Assembly: GCA_002344005.1 (NCBI GenBank)
Contig: DDTD01000027.1
Coordinates: forward strand, 100,023 to 145,915
Source: Ignavibacteria bacterium UBA2373
Lineage (GTDB): Bacteria; Bacteroidota; Ignavibacteria; Kapaibacteriales; UBA961
Length of the DNA stretch: 45,893 nucleotides
Direction: 5' to 3'
Shown here: piece after piece, positions 23,390-32,202 of the stretch
Layout of the letters: each line of letters starts with the position of its first letter
Position numbering within the stretch: the first letter of the stretch is position 1
Position numbers and translations under genes: made by a program
The notes under the pieces: model-generated
The model's database searches: none
What the model was told of the DNA's origin: nothing
The model's input: the letters and a program-made list of their open reading frames with translations, nothing else

Positions 23390-25390
23390 ATGCGTTTCTG
23401 CATTTTGGTTTTTATTGTTGTGCTGTTTGCACACTTTTCGCTCTTTGCACAATGGACAAAAATACAAGGGATCTACGGCGGCAATGTCAGTTGTATGGTG
23501 TCTCAAGAGAATTTCCTTTTTGTAGGTACTTCCGGTGATGGAATGTATCGTAGTTCTAATAAAGGAAAAAATTGGGAAAAAGCAGGTTTGGAATATAGTA
23601 CAATTATCTCACTCGTTAGTGATAGTGAGTATTTGTATGCAGGTACAAAGAATGGTGTGTTTCGCAGTTCGGATAAAGGGCTTACATGGGGAATAGCAAA
23701 TTATGGTATAGAGAATTTAGATATTACTGCCCTTGCTGTTGATAATCAATATATTTATGCAGGTACAAAGAATGGCGCATATCGCAGTTTGGACAAAGGG
23801 CTTACTTGGGAAAATGCTGGCTTGAAGATTATTGTAAATCAAGAAACATCTGTTCATTCACTAATCATGAATGGTCAATACGTTTATGCCGCTACAAATA
23901 AAGGCATCTATCGTAGCTCTGATAAAGGGAATAATTGGGAAAATATCGGCATGAAAATAGATGTTAATGCTCTTGTTTTCAAGGAAAATAAACTTTATGC
24001 TGGAACAATCAATTATGGTATATATGTTAGCACAGATAGTGGCAGCACTTGGGAAACAACCGATTTGAGATATGAAGAAATTACTTCATTAGTTGCTGAT
24101 GGTGATAACATCTATGCAAGCACAAAACGTAATGGTATCTTTCATAGTTACGATAAAGGAAAAAGTTGGGAAAGTATCTATTCGAATACGACAATTGTTC
24201 GTGCACTCCTTGTTGAAGGCGAATATCTGTATGCAGGAACAGAAGGTGTTGGTGTGTATCGCAGTTCAAATAGGGGACAAAATTGGGAAGAAACCAATAC
24301 AGGATTGGCAGATATTGCTACTTATGATTTCGCCCATAATGATGATTATTTATATATGGGAACTTCGGCGGGTGTGTATCGTAGCTCGGATGAGGGTAGC
24401 ACATGGACATTAACAAATAAAGGGTTGAGCAACACGAATGTTCATAAACTCGCCATTAATGATCAATATATTTATACCGGAACCACTGATAAAGGGATCT
24501 ATCGCAGTTCCGACAAAGGCAGCACTTGGGAAGCCACTAATTTAAATAGTGGAAATGTGTATGATATCACAATTGGCAATCAATATATGTATGCAGGTTT
24601 GGGTGTGCGCATGTATGGCAGTTCCGACAATGGAAAGAATTGGCAAGATTTAGGTCTGAAAAGTTCATCATTGATTAACGATATCACACTATATAACGAA
24701 TATGTGTATGTAGCTACTGGCAGTGAGGGTGTCCAACGTGCTTCCATCAATAGCAATACATGGGAAGCAATGAATCAGGGTCTGGCAAATCGCAATATAA
24801 GGGCTCTTGCGAGTGATGAGAAATATATCTATGCAGGAACTACGACAGGAGTGTATCGCAGCTCCGATATGGGTCAAAATTGGCAAAGTACAACAGGTTG
24901 GGTAAATGAAAAGATTACTACGCTTGTCATTAATGGGGATTATATATATGCCGGAACTTTAACAGATGGCGTGTATCGTAGTTCTGATAAGGGAAATAGT
25001 TGGGAAGCAATCAATCAGGGTTTGTACAATCAAATTATTTTTATGCTTAGGACAGATAATAAATTTATATATGCCGGAACAAGTAACGGCGTTTGGAAAT
25101 TAGACCTCAATTCTCTGACTTCTATTGATGAACAAGAAGATACACCGCCACAACTTTCATTTGATATAACTCCTAATCCTGCGAATGATAATGTGCTTTT
25201 CTCAATTCATCAAAATTCTTTACCTGCGATGATAGAAATATTTTCTTCTCAAGGTGAAAAAATATTCGAGTATTCACTTCAAAATACTTCGTATCACTAT
25301 AGTACCGATAATATTCCATCAGGAATGTATTATTGTATTGTACGTTCGGAAAATCATACTATAAGAAAAACACTTTCTGTGATAAAATAA
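23390..25390 (+). CDS. T9SS-exported 14-blade BNR beta-propeller protein
   Basis: The 666-residue protein has a signal peptide (MRFCILVFIVVLFAHFSLFA). It then contains 14 repeats of about 40-45 residues with the core (I/L)YAGT-x-GVYRSSDKGxxWE. Each has an Asp box, except that repeats 10 and 11 are degenerate and 14 is incomplete. Fourteen units fit two seven-bladed propellers. The C-terminal about 80 residues are a type A T9SS sorting domain: FDITPNPANDNVLFSI, the middle strand MIEIFSSQGEKIFEYSL, IPSGMYYCIV and a final basic KTLSVIK. In T9SS bacteria this domain is removed at the outer membrane and the protein is released or anchored on the surface. No T9SS machinery genes are in the window. 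The ligand is unknown. Blades 2 and 3 are nearly identical at DNA level. Confidence 0.88.
   Translation: MRFCILVFIVVLFAHFSLFAQWTKIQGIYGGNVSCMVSQENFLFVGTSGDGMYRSSNKGKNWEKAGLEYSTIISLVSDSEYLYAGTKNGVFRSSDKGLTWGIANYGIENLDITALAVDNQYIYAGTKNGAYRSLDKGLTWENAGLKIIVNQETSVHSLIMNGQYVYAATNKGIYRSSDKGNNWENIGMKIDVNALVFKENKLYAGTINYGIYVSTDSGSTWETTDLRYEEITSLVADGDNIYASTKRNGIFHSYDKGKSWESIYSNTTIVRALLVEGEYLYAGTEGVGVYRSSNRGQNWEETNTGLADIATYDFAHNDDYLYMGTSAGVYRSSDEGSTWTLTNKGLSNTNVHKLAINDQYIYTGTTDKGIYRSSDKGSTWEATNLNSGNVYDITIGNQYMYAGLGVRMYGSSDNGKNWQDLGLKSSSLINDITLYNEYVYVATGSEGVQRASINSNTWEAMNQGLANRNIRALASDEKYIYAGTTTGVYRSSDMGQNWQSTTGWVNEKITTLVINGDYIYAGTLTDGVYRSSDKGNSWEAINQGLYNQIIFMLRTDNKFIYAGTSNGVWKLDLNSLTSIDEQEDTPPQLSFDITPNPANDNVLFSIHQNSLPAMIEIFSSQGEKIFEYSLQNTSYHYSTDNIPSGMYYCIVRSENHTIRKTLSVIK
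23636..23815 (+). repeat. Tandem 120-bp repeat inside the propeller gene
   Basis: The segment at 23636-23695 (TATGCAGGTACAAAGAATGG...) recurs at 23756-23815, exactly 120 bp later, with only a handful of base differences, while the linking 60 bp differ. This is blade 2 copied as blade 3 (40 residues). Confidence 0.8.
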
Positions 25391-25410
25391 TCAGACTCTA
25401 TATCTGCAAG

Positions 25411-25446
25411 AAAAAAACAAAGGGGCGTAATTCAATATTACTCCCC
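25411..25446 (-). terminator. Terminator of the ftsK-recX operon
   Basis: GGGG-c-GTAAT pairs with ATTAC-t-CCCC (25422-25446, one mismatch, loop TCAAT). The plus-strand A-run at 25411-25421 gives a T-tract after the hairpin on the minus strand. It lies between the convergent propeller gene and recX, and may work in both directions. Confidence 0.75.
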
Positions 25447-25471
25447 TTATCTCTTGTTAGTTTAACGTTGT

Positions 25472-26110
25472 TTACTGTATTTCATATTCCTGTAAAACTT
25501 GTTTTATGTCATGCCAGCTAAATCCCTGTCTTTGTAAAAATCCCATTAGTGCCGTTTTTCTTTTTTCGGGCGTGCGTGATTGGAGGGCACGAAGTTTTTT
25601 TTCGGCGGCTTGTTTGCATAGTTCTGTTGTGTTAATAGTTGGGGCTAATTCTTGCAGAACTTTTTCAATGATGGTTTTGGGAATAAATCGTTTGGTTAAT
25701 TCTATGCGCAATCTGTTATTTGCGGCTTTTTTCCTTTGGCTGTATTCGCGGATAAATGTTTGCGCATAGCGTGTGTCGTCGAGATAATCAAATTCGTGGA
25801 GAAATGCAATGCAGTATTCGATTTCTTCGGGAGTATATCCCTTTTTGTGCATGGCTTGCCGTACTTGTCCGACGGTACGCGGTTTGTAGGTTGCATAATT
25901 GAGTGCTTTTTGTTTTATATCATAGCGACGATTGTCTGCATGGAGCTTTTGGGCTAATTCTTCTGTTAGATTCATTCCCTTGCGCAGCCCGTGAGCGGTG
26001 GCAATGTCTATGGAGCATCCCAGATAAAATTCGCCATTGACAAATATGGAACAGCGCGAGGTACGCTTTTGAACCATAATCGCCGTGATGATGCCGTGAG
26101 ATGTATGCAT
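25472..26110 (-). CDS. recX: Regulatory protein RecX
   Basis: The 212-residue protein fits RecX, which binds RecA filaments and restrains recombinase activity. It has the three-repeat helical layout. The first repeat shows ALNYATYKPRTVGQVRQAM, then KKGYTPEEIEYCIAFLHEF and the conserved LDDTRYAQTFIREYSQRK. A later repeat has GFLQRQGFSWHDIKQVLQEY. The N-terminal beta segment (about 10-40) is slightly longer than in E. coli RecX. It follows ftsK by 9 bp. RecX is more often found next to recA, so this pairing is unusual. Confidence 0.88.
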   Translation of the reverse strand: MHTSHGIITAIMVQKRTSRCSIFVNGEFYLGCSIDIATAHGLRKGMNLTEELAQKLHADNRRYDIKQKALNYATYKPRTVGQVRQAMHKKGYTPEEIEYCIAFLHEFDYLDDTRYAQTFIREYSQRKKAANNRLRIELTKRFIPKTIIEKVLQELAPTINTTELCKQAAEKKLRALQSRTPEKRKTALMGFLQRQGFSWHDIKQVLQEYEIQ

Positions 26111-26119
26111 ACCGCATTA

Positions 26120-29100
26120 TCAGATATAGGCTTCCAAATCTGCAATGGATTCCACCATGACCGCGCGGGCTTTTGAACCGTCGAAAGGTCCGACGATGCC
26201 GGCAGCTTCAAGTTCGTCCATGATGCGTGCCGCACGAGCATATCCCACTTTGAGTCGTCTTTGGAGCAATGAAACCGAGCCTTGTTGATGGGTAACGACG
26301 ATTGCCGCAGCATCAGCAAAGAGAGCATCACGTCCTGCCGAAAGATCAATGTCTGACCCACCCGAATCGGTATTTTTCTCTACCACACTTGGCAACATAT
26401 ATGGATTGGCATAGCCATCTTGGTCTGCAATGAAGTTACAGATTGCTTCTACTTCATCGGTGCTGAGGAATGAGTTTTGCAAACGTATGGGTTTGGGTGA
26501 GCCGCCGGGTAAAAAGAGCATATCACCATTGCCGAGAAGCTGGTCTGCGCCATTCATATCAAGAATGGTGCGTGAGTCTATCTTACTTGCAACCTGATAG
26601 GCAACTCTGGCAGGGAAATTAGCTTTGATATATCCTGTAATGACATTGACGCTGGGTCTTTGGGTTGCCACGATTAAGTGAATACCGATAGCACGAGCCA
26701 ATTGGGCTAATCGAGCGATGGGTTCTTCCACTTCTTTTGCTGCTGTCATCATAAGGTCAGCCAATTCATCAATGACCACAACGATATAGGGCATTTGGCG
26801 ATGCACATATTTGGTGGTGTCTTTGTATTTACCTTCCTCAACCTTTTTGTTATAGTCCACAATATTCCTTTGTCCGACGGAGGCAAGAATGTCATAGCGT
26901 CGTTCCATTTCAGCCACCAATGATTTGAGCATGAGGACGGCATTAGCAGGATTGGTGATAATGCGCTCGTCCACGTCGGGGCATATAGCAAGGAAATGTT
27001 TTTCCAAAGCGCTGTAAAATGACATTTCCACTTTTTTGGGATCAATGAATACCAATTTGAGGTTTTTGGGATGCATTTTATAAAGCAATGATGCAATCAT
27101 GGTATTGACCCCCACACTCTTGCCCGCACCTGTAGCACCTGCGATGAGAAGGTGAGGCATTTTTGCTAAATCGGCAATATAGACTTCGCCACTGATTGTT
27201 TTACCGAGAGCCAATGGCAAACGATGCTCGCTGTCATTGAACTTGGGATTATTAATGATGCTGCGGAAAAATATGGTGGTGGGATTGTGATTGGGTATTT
27301 CAATACCGACCGTTCCTTTGCCCGGAATTGGGGCGATGATACGAATGCCTCGTGCTTTCAAAGCCAAAGCCATATCATCGGATAAACTTTCTATTTGGGA
27401 GATTTTGATGCCAGCAGCAGGGACAAATTCATACTGTGTGACGACGGGTCCCGGGGTGACTTCCAAGTTTTCAATGGTAATTTTAAATGTGCTGAGTTTT
27501 TCTTGGAGTAAACGTGCATTCATCGCTAACTCGGCTTCATCAATTTCCGTATTTACTGACGGCGGTTCAGCCAAGAGATCCAATCCGGGTGGTGTATAAT
27601 CCAATTCTTTGTCAAAATCATCTTCAAAAATCGGCTCAACCACTTCTTGCGTTTGCAAAATAGGGCTGTCTTGCACAGTAACCACCAATGAAGGTTTATC
27701 CTGGGACGGCACGAGAGGTATATCAGCACTCTCATCGAAGGTTTCACCATAGGATATATCATGATGGTCTTGCATAAAGTCATCACTGATATTATTCACA
27801 TCAGCACCTTCGGCAATGATTTCACCGGTGCGTGTATTGACAGCATATTCATCATCATCAAGTGGCGGCAAGTCGAGAGAAGCCGAAACTTTTGTCGGTG
27901 GCACAGGAAATCGCTGCGGCGGTAAATCTGTATGGGTTGTCATCGGTTTTACCGTCGTATTCGTCTCACGAGACAAATCTTGCTTTGGTCCCTCATGTTT
28001 TGGTAGTGGGGGTTCCGAAACCGATGTCCGATTTTGTTCCTGCGGTCTTTTAATAACAGGTTCTTGTATAATTGGTTTTTGTTGTGGAGCTTGGTCTTGG
28101 GGTTTCATATTTTTCGTGACGCGACGCATGATATTTGCGGGTTCGTCTTCGTCTGCTGCGGAACGTGACATCGTTTCATTACTGTGCCGTTGTTCTTCTG
28201 ATTGCACGGGCATGGTCATCTGTTGTTGAGTTGAATCAGCATCACGTTCGGGGCGCATAAACAGTTGTTTAACATAATCACCGGCAAGAGCGAGTGAATG
28301 TAATGCTTTATCAATATCAAGTTCTGCGCCGACAAATAAGACGCTTGTAAATGCAGCAGTCAAGAGAAGGAAAGCACCTATTTTCCCGATAAAGTCGGAG
28401 AGTACCGATGCTAAGAATTGTCCTATCGCGCCGCTCCATTCCGGGGAAAACGTGGGCATCCAAGGGGTTAATTGAAAGACACCGAAAATTGCAGCCCCGC
28501 AAACACCAAGTATGATAGCAGTTGCAGTTCTTTTCATCACGATACGAGGGATTGTTTGGGTAACAAAGAGATGTTTAGCCCACCAAACGATGATTGCAGG
28601 AAGCATTAAGGTGGCGATACCAAATGTGTGATTATAGAGAAAATTAGAAATAACAGCACCAAATAACCCAAGCCAATTCTGTGTTGTATCAGCCCTTGCC
28701 CGCATTTCATCATCACCTCTGACAATGCCGGAAACGTCTCTCATACTTAACTCTGCATTTGCCGCATCAGCTTGAGTATATGTTATGAGAGCAATAGCAA
28801 GTAGAAAGGCGAAAAGCATTGAAAACACGGCAATTACCTTCCATTGGCGTGTAAAATCGCGCAGTGGTTCGATAACTTCTTGTTGTTGAGTCGGCTGAAC
28901 CGCTTTAGCTGCATTTGTCTTTTTATTGCGCGTTTTTTGCTGTTGTTGTTTTGGCTCATCATCAAGTGGCAAAACCGAGGGAGAATCATTGTTAGTATAT
29001 GATAATCCGGGTTGCAAAGAAGAGCCAAACTTACGAACGATGATATTATCGTTTTCCTGATGTCCGTTTTTTTGTTGTGAGGGCATAGTATTTCCTCTAA

Positions 29101-29125
29101 ATACAAGAACTTGCGGCTCTGACAT
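26120..29125 (-). CDS. ftsK: DNA translocase FtsK
   Basis: The 1001-residue septal DNA pump clears and aligns chromosome termini during division. The N-terminal region has four hydrophobic segments (about 93-260), starting with VIAVFSMLFAFLLAIALITY. A long Pro/Gln-rich linker (about 290-540) follows, then the motor: Walker A GATGAGKSVGVN near residue 660, Walker B VVVIDELADLMM near 785, and ATQRPSVNVITG. The C-terminal gamma winged helix (about 935-1001) shows SVSLLQRRLKVGYARAARI and binds KOPS-like sequences. The start at 29125 has a GGAG site; an in-frame ATG at 29086 has an equally good AGAGGA site. It forms an operon with recX. Confidence 0.96.
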   Translation of the reverse strand: MSEPQVLVFRGNTMPSQQKNGHQENDNIIVRKFGSSLQPGLSYTNNDSPSVLPLDDEPKQQQQKTRNKKTNAAKAVQPTQQQEVIEPLRDFTRQWKVIAVFSMLFAFLLAIALITYTQADAANAELSMRDVSGIVRGDDEMRARADTTQNWLGLFGAVISNFLYNHTFGIATLMLPAIIVWWAKHLFVTQTIPRIVMKRTATAIILGVCGAAIFGVFQLTPWMPTFSPEWSGAIGQFLASVLSDFIGKIGAFLLLTAAFTSVLFVGAELDIDKALHSLALAGDYVKQLFMRPERDADSTQQQMTMPVQSEEQRHSNETMSRSAADEDEPANIMRRVTKNMKPQDQAPQQKPIIQEPVIKRPQEQNRTSVSEPPLPKHEGPKQDLSRETNTTVKPMTTHTDLPPQRFPVPPTKVSASLDLPPLDDDEYAVNTRTGEIIAEGADVNNISDDFMQDHHDISYGETFDESADIPLVPSQDKPSLVVTVQDSPILQTQEVVEPIFEDDFDKELDYTPPGLDLLAEPPSVNTEIDEAELAMNARLLQEKLSTFKITIENLEVTPGPVVTQYEFVPAAGIKISQIESLSDDMALALKARGIRIIAPIPGKGTVGIEIPNHNPTTIFFRSIINNPKFNDSEHRLPLALGKTISGEVYIADLAKMPHLLIAGATGAGKSVGVNTMIASLLYKMHPKNLKLVFIDPKKVEMSFYSALEKHFLAICPDVDERIITNPANAVLMLKSLVAEMERRYDILASVGQRNIVDYNKKVEEGKYKDTTKYVHRQMPYIVVVIDELADLMMTAAKEVEEPIARLAQLARAIGIHLIVATQRPSVNVITGYIKANFPARVAYQVASKIDSRTILDMNGADQLLGNGDMLFLPGGSPKPIRLQNSFLSTDEVEAICNFIADQDGYANPYMLPSVVEKNTDSGGSDIDLSAGRDALFADAAAIVVTHQQGSVSLLQRRLKVGYARAARIMDELEAAGIVGPFDGSKARAVMVESIADLEAYI

Positions 29126-29584
29126 TATTAACTCCGATGATAATGCAAATAATGATTGTCATTATTCGCAAAAATCATTCCACATGGATAATGTTCCGAA
29201 TCGCAATGTTGAGTGGAATTTGTTGATGTGTAAAGATACAAACGTGTGCTGCATACTCACGTCGGCATTTGTTATGCTGCTTTTTCAACAGCGAAAATAA
29301 CACACTTATGACAAAAGTCGCATGTGAATTTCCAAAAAAGCATAACAAGGTTTGTTTTCAAATGGGAAAATCCGACTGTATATGTATAAAGAAATGTGAC
29401 ATATCTGTCAGTACATCAAAAAACTATCATAGAATATTACATTGTATGAACTTACTCATCACCAAGACTGATGAAAGACATGCTGATAATGAGTAAATAG
29501 CCGTTAAAGAACATCATAATTGCCTTCACTTTTTCTTTGCTTTCGTAATTTTGTGTTCGTTTTTTCAGCACAATGGAGAATTTT
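29126..29584. other. 459-bp divergent intergenic region between ftsK and etfB
   Basis: No credible gene was found. A plus-strand frame at 29269-29496 is cysteine-rich but lacks a ribosome-binding site and family resemblance. A near-match to the -7 element for ftsK (GATTTTTG on the minus strand, 29169-29176) and a perfect one for etfB lie here. The rest is AT-rich without strong inverted repeats. Confidence 0.6.
29546..29553 (+). promoter_or_regulatory. Putative etfB promoter, -7 element TAATTTTG
   Basis: A perfect TAnnTTTG match 31 bp upstream of the preferred etfB ATG. A TTG at 29520-29522 lies 23 bp before it, slightly farther than the usual -33 spacing. Confidence 0.6.
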
Positions 29585-30331
29585 ATGAATATAGTAGTAT
29601 GTGTATCGCAAGTACCGGATACCACCACGAAGATTGCAATCGGTGCAGACGGCAAAACAATTGAGAAAAGCGGTGTTAAGTTTATTCTCAATCCTTATGA
29701 TGAATATGCAATCGAAGAGGGCTTGCAATTAAAAGAAAAGTTTGGAGGCACAGTCACCGCTCTCACAGTTGGCAATGATTCATCAAAAGACATATTACGG
29801 ACGGCATTAGCAATGGGAGCAGACAAAGCTGTCTTAATATCAGATTCCGTCAATTCCGATACATTCGCTATTGCAAGTTCAATTGCAGACTATGCAAAAA
29901 CAGTTGCGCCCGATATTATTATATTAGGTCGCCAAAGTATTGATTATGATTCATTTGCAATGGCTTCGATGGTTGGTGAATTAATGAATTTACCGTCTAT
30001 ATCCATGGTATCTTCTTGGACTATCAATGGTACTTCTATTACTGCAGAACGCGATATTGAAGGCGGTAAAGAGGTCATAGAGACTTCATTACCATGTGTG
30101 ATTTCCGCACAAAAAGGACTTAACAATCCACGCTACCCTAAATTGCCGGATATCATGAAAGCTAAATCTAAACCGATTGATGCAGTTGCCGGCGCTTCTG
30201 TTCCTGCTCGTGTAATGACCGTTTCCATGGAGTTACCGCAAACACAGCGACGAGGTATAATTCTTAACGATAGCGAGCATGATATCACAGAATTAGTGCG
30301 TTTGCTTCATGAAGATGCCAAAGTTATCTAA
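29585..30331 (+). CDS. etfB: Electron transfer flavoprotein subunit beta
   Basis: The 248-residue AMP-binding subunit of the FAD-containing EtfAB heterodimer collects electrons from acyl-CoA dehydrogenases. It begins MNIVVCVSQVPDTTTKI, followed by ILNPYDEYAIEEGLQLKE, ALAMGADKAVLIS, ILGRQSIDYDSFAMASMVGE and CVISAQKGLNNPRYPKLPDI, all typical of EtfB. The frame extends to an ATG at 29573, but a GGAG site at 29575-29578 sits correctly for the ATG at 29585, so that start is chosen. etfA follows after 35 bp. No acyl-CoA dehydrogenase is nearby. Confidence 0.95.
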   Translation: MNIVVCVSQVPDTTTKIAIGADGKTIEKSGVKFILNPYDEYAIEEGLQLKEKFGGTVTALTVGNDSSKDILRTALAMGADKAVLISDSVNSDTFAIASSIADYAKTVAPDIIILGRQSIDYDSFAMASMVGELMNLPSISMVSSWTINGTSITAERDIEGGKEVIETSLPCVISAQKGLNNPRYPKLPDIMKAKSKPIDAVAGASVPARVMTVSMELPQTQRRGIILNDSEHDITELVRLLHEDAKVI

Positions 30332-30366
30332 ATGTCCCACATTTTAATCATTTAATTGAGAACAAC

Positions 30367-31323
30367 ATGAAAATTATAGTCTTATTGGAACCATCAGGCA
30401 ATAGTATAAAAAGATCCTCATTAGAATCCATCACAGCAGCACGTGCCCTTGGAGCAACATCTATACATGGCTTCATGTATGGTGGAGAAGCATCTGCTGC
30501 ACATATAGCAGGTGAATATGGGTTGTCCGATATTGCTCATACTCCTGCGACGGAGTATTCTTCAACAGCTGCCGCTACTTCTTTGGCACAATTTGCGAAA
30601 AGTGAGTCTGCAACAGCAATTATAGTTGCCGCGAATGCAGCCGGTAAGGAAATTGCACCACGTGTAGCAGTTAAACTTGAAGCCGGTTACATCCCAGATT
30701 GTGTTGGACTTGCTCTAGTTAATGGCTTAATTCAGGGTACCAGACCTGTTTATGCCGGTAAAGCTCGCATAGCTGTTTCAGCGACGACTGCAATGTCTGT
30801 TTATGCTTTACGCCCCAATGTGTTTACTGCACGTAAAGCTGATTCTGCTACATCGGTTAATGTACGCACATTTACTCCACAACTTTCTGAAAGTGATACT
30901 CGTGTCAAAGTAACGAATGTTATCAGAAATGAAGGAAAGCTTGATGTTTTGGAAGCTGATATTATCGTATCGGGCGGACGTGGGCTTAAAGGACCGGAAA
31001 ACTTCCATTTAGTCGAAAACTTAGCAGACAAACTCAGCGCAGCTGTCGGTGCTTCGCGAGCAGTCGTAGATGCCGGCTGGCGTCCACATGGCGAGCAAGT
31101 CGGACAAACGGGTAAAACGGTATCTCCAAATATGTATGTTGCTTGTGGCATAAGCGGAGCCGTCCAGCACTTAGCCGGTATGTCTTCATCTAAGGTTATC
31201 GTTGCAATCAACAAAGATAAAGAAGCTCCTATTTTCAAAGTAGCCGATTATGGCATTGTGGGAGATGTGTTTGATGTGCTGCCGGTATTATCTCAAAAAA
31301 TTGCTGCTGTTACAGGTAAGTAA
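30367..31323 (+). CDS. etfA: Electron transfer flavoprotein subunit alpha
   Basis: The 318-residue subunit holds most of the FAD site. The N-terminal domain pairs with EtfB. The C-terminal FAD domain shows VSGGRGLKGPENFHLVENLA, GASRAVVDAGWRPHGEQVGQ, TGKTVSPNMYVACGISGAVQ and HLAGMSSSKVIVAINKD. Typical end: VADYGIVGDVFDVLPVL. The pair passes electrons from beta-oxidation or related dehydrogenases to a membrane quinone reductase. It lies 35 bp after etfB, probably on one mRNA. Confidence 0.96.
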   Translation: MKIIVLLEPSGNSIKRSSLESITAARALGATSIHGFMYGGEASAAHIAGEYGLSDIAHTPATEYSSTAAATSLAQFAKSESATAIIVAANAAGKEIAPRVAVKLEAGYIPDCVGLALVNGLIQGTRPVYAGKARIAVSATTAMSVYALRPNVFTARKADSATSVNVRTFTPQLSESDTRVKVTNVIRNEGKLDVLEADIIVSGGRGLKGPENFHLVENLADKLSAAVGASRAVVDAGWRPHGEQVGQTGKTVSPNMYVACGISGAVQHLAGMSSSKVIVAINKDKEAPIFKVADYGIVGDVFDVLPVLSQKIAAVTGK

Positions 31324-31363
31324 CCAATTATCATCACAGTTAAATTTTTAAGGATAGGCACGT

Positions 31364-31945
31364 ATGGAAAAAGTTCAATTGGAAGTTCTCGGATTGTCTG
31401 TTAACCCTGCAAGTCAGGGAACGTATGCGCTTGTCTTAAAAGAAGTACATGGTGTGCGTCGTTTACCAATTGTCATTGGAACACCGGAAGCAATGGCGAT
31501 AAGCAATGAATTAGAGGGTACGCCACGACCACGACCAATGACACATGATTTGCTGAAGAATGCCATCGAAGCATTGGATGCTGCTGTTATTGGAGTCTTC
31601 ATTCATGATTTAGCTGATCAGACATTTTATGCATTAATTCAACTAGATAGAAATGATGTGGAACTTGATAGTCGTCCAAGTGACGCTATTGCGATAGCAC
31701 TGAGGTTTAATGCTCCTATTTTCATTGCCGAAAACCTCTTAGATGAAGCCGGTTTTTCACCGGAAGAGTTAGAAGGCGTAGTTGATTCTCATGAAGGTTC
31801 TGAAAAAGAAATCGAGATTGAAAAGTCAAGCCCTCGTACTCGGCGCGAGATACTGGAAGAGTATTTACAACGTGCTATTGAGCAAGAAGAATATGAAAAA
31901 GCAGCACAAATACGTGATGAGATTGAAAAACTTAATCATGAATAG
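31364..31945 (+). CDS. Bifunctional nuclease (DUF151) family protein with C-terminal UvrB/UvrC motif
   Basis: The 193-residue protein has an N-terminal BFN/DUF151 domain (about 1-140) with RRLPIVIGTPEAMAIS, LEGTPRPRPMTHDLL and VELDSRPSDAIAIALRFNAP. A UVR-type helical hairpin follows (about 158-190): LEEYLQRAIEQEEYEKAAQI. Plant and bacterial BFN proteins were reported to have weak nuclease activity, but the cellular role in bacteria is unclear. The UVR hairpin mediates protein contacts in UvrB/UvrC and in Clp-associated McsA. An AAGGA site precedes the ATG. It lies 40 bp after etfA and just before a tRNA gene. Confidence 0.88.
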   Translation: MEKVQLEVLGLSVNPASQGTYALVLKEVHGVRRLPIVIGTPEAMAISNELEGTPRPRPMTHDLLKNAIEALDAAVIGVFIHDLADQTFYALIQLDRNDVELDSRPSDAIAIALRFNAPIFIAENLLDEAGFSPEELEGVVDSHEGSEKEIEIEKSSPRTRREILEEYLQRAIEQEEYEKAAQIRDEIEKLNHE

Positions 31946-31967
31946 AGTGTGTTTCACGAAAAATTCC

Positions 31968-31975
31968 TATTTTTG
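31968..31975 (+). promoter_or_regulatory. Putative -7 element TATTTTTG of the tRNA gene
   Basis: A perfect TAnnTTTG match ending 16 bp before the first base of the tRNA, so the transcript would start with only a short 5' leader. Confidence 0.6.
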
Positions 31976-31991
31976 CGGCTCGAAAATGTAC

Positions 31992-32065
31992 GCCGGGGTA
32001 GCTCAGGTGGTTAGAGCAACGGAATCATAATCCGTGTGTCGGCGGTTCAAATCCGTCCCTCGGTA
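31992..32065 (+). tRNA. tRNA with anticodon CAT (Met, or Ile2)
   Basis: All four arms fold. The acceptor is GCCGGGG/CCTCGGT with two G-U pairs. The D-arm is GCTC/GAGC. The anticodon arm is ACGGA-ATCATAA-TCCGT with CAT at 32026-32028. The variable loop is five bases, and the T-arm is GGCGG-TTCAAAT-CCGTC with one G-U pair. The discriminator base is A, and CCA is not encoded. The three G-C pairs of an initiator anticodon stem are absent, so it is not fMet. Elongator Met is most likely; Ile2, whose C34 would be modified by TilS, cannot be excluded. Confidence 0.95.
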
Positions 32066-32072
32066 CAATTAC

Positions 32073-32108
32073 AAAAAGAATCTTAGTAAAGCACTAAGAT
32101 TCTTTTTT
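32073..32108 (+). terminator. Strong terminator after the tRNA
   Basis: AAAAAGAATCTTAGT pairs perfectly with ACTAAGATTCTTTTT over a five-base loop (AAAGC), ending in a T-run. It begins 7 bp after the tRNA. Confidence 0.95.
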
Positions 32109-32115
32109 ATTTTAA

Positions 32116-32187
32116 TTATTTTCGTATGGTAAAAACAAATCTTGTTCCGTGCCCCACTTCTGATTCCACATGTATAGTTCTGCTCAT
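32116..32187 (-). pseudogene. Micro-ORF resembling the tail of a histidine kinase ATPase domain
   Basis: An ATG-to-TAA frame of 23 codons reads VESEVGHGTRFVFTI in its core. This is the last strand pair (G2-like box, 'VES..G.GT.F.F.') that closes HATPase domains; compare WVESVVGKGSTFYFSLP in the intact kinase at 43328-45100. There is no ribosome-binding site, and a stop codon lies two codons upstream of the ATG. It is therefore best read as a decayed remnant of a lost sensor kinase. Chance similarity is possible because the match is short. Confidence 0.45.
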
Positions 32188-32202
32188 TTTTTACAATTTT
32201 TA

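Noticed and set aside
29269..29496. 75-codon plus-strand frame with many cysteines before etfB
   Set aside because: No ribosome-binding site, no recognisable pattern, and it lies in the promoter region of two divergent genes.
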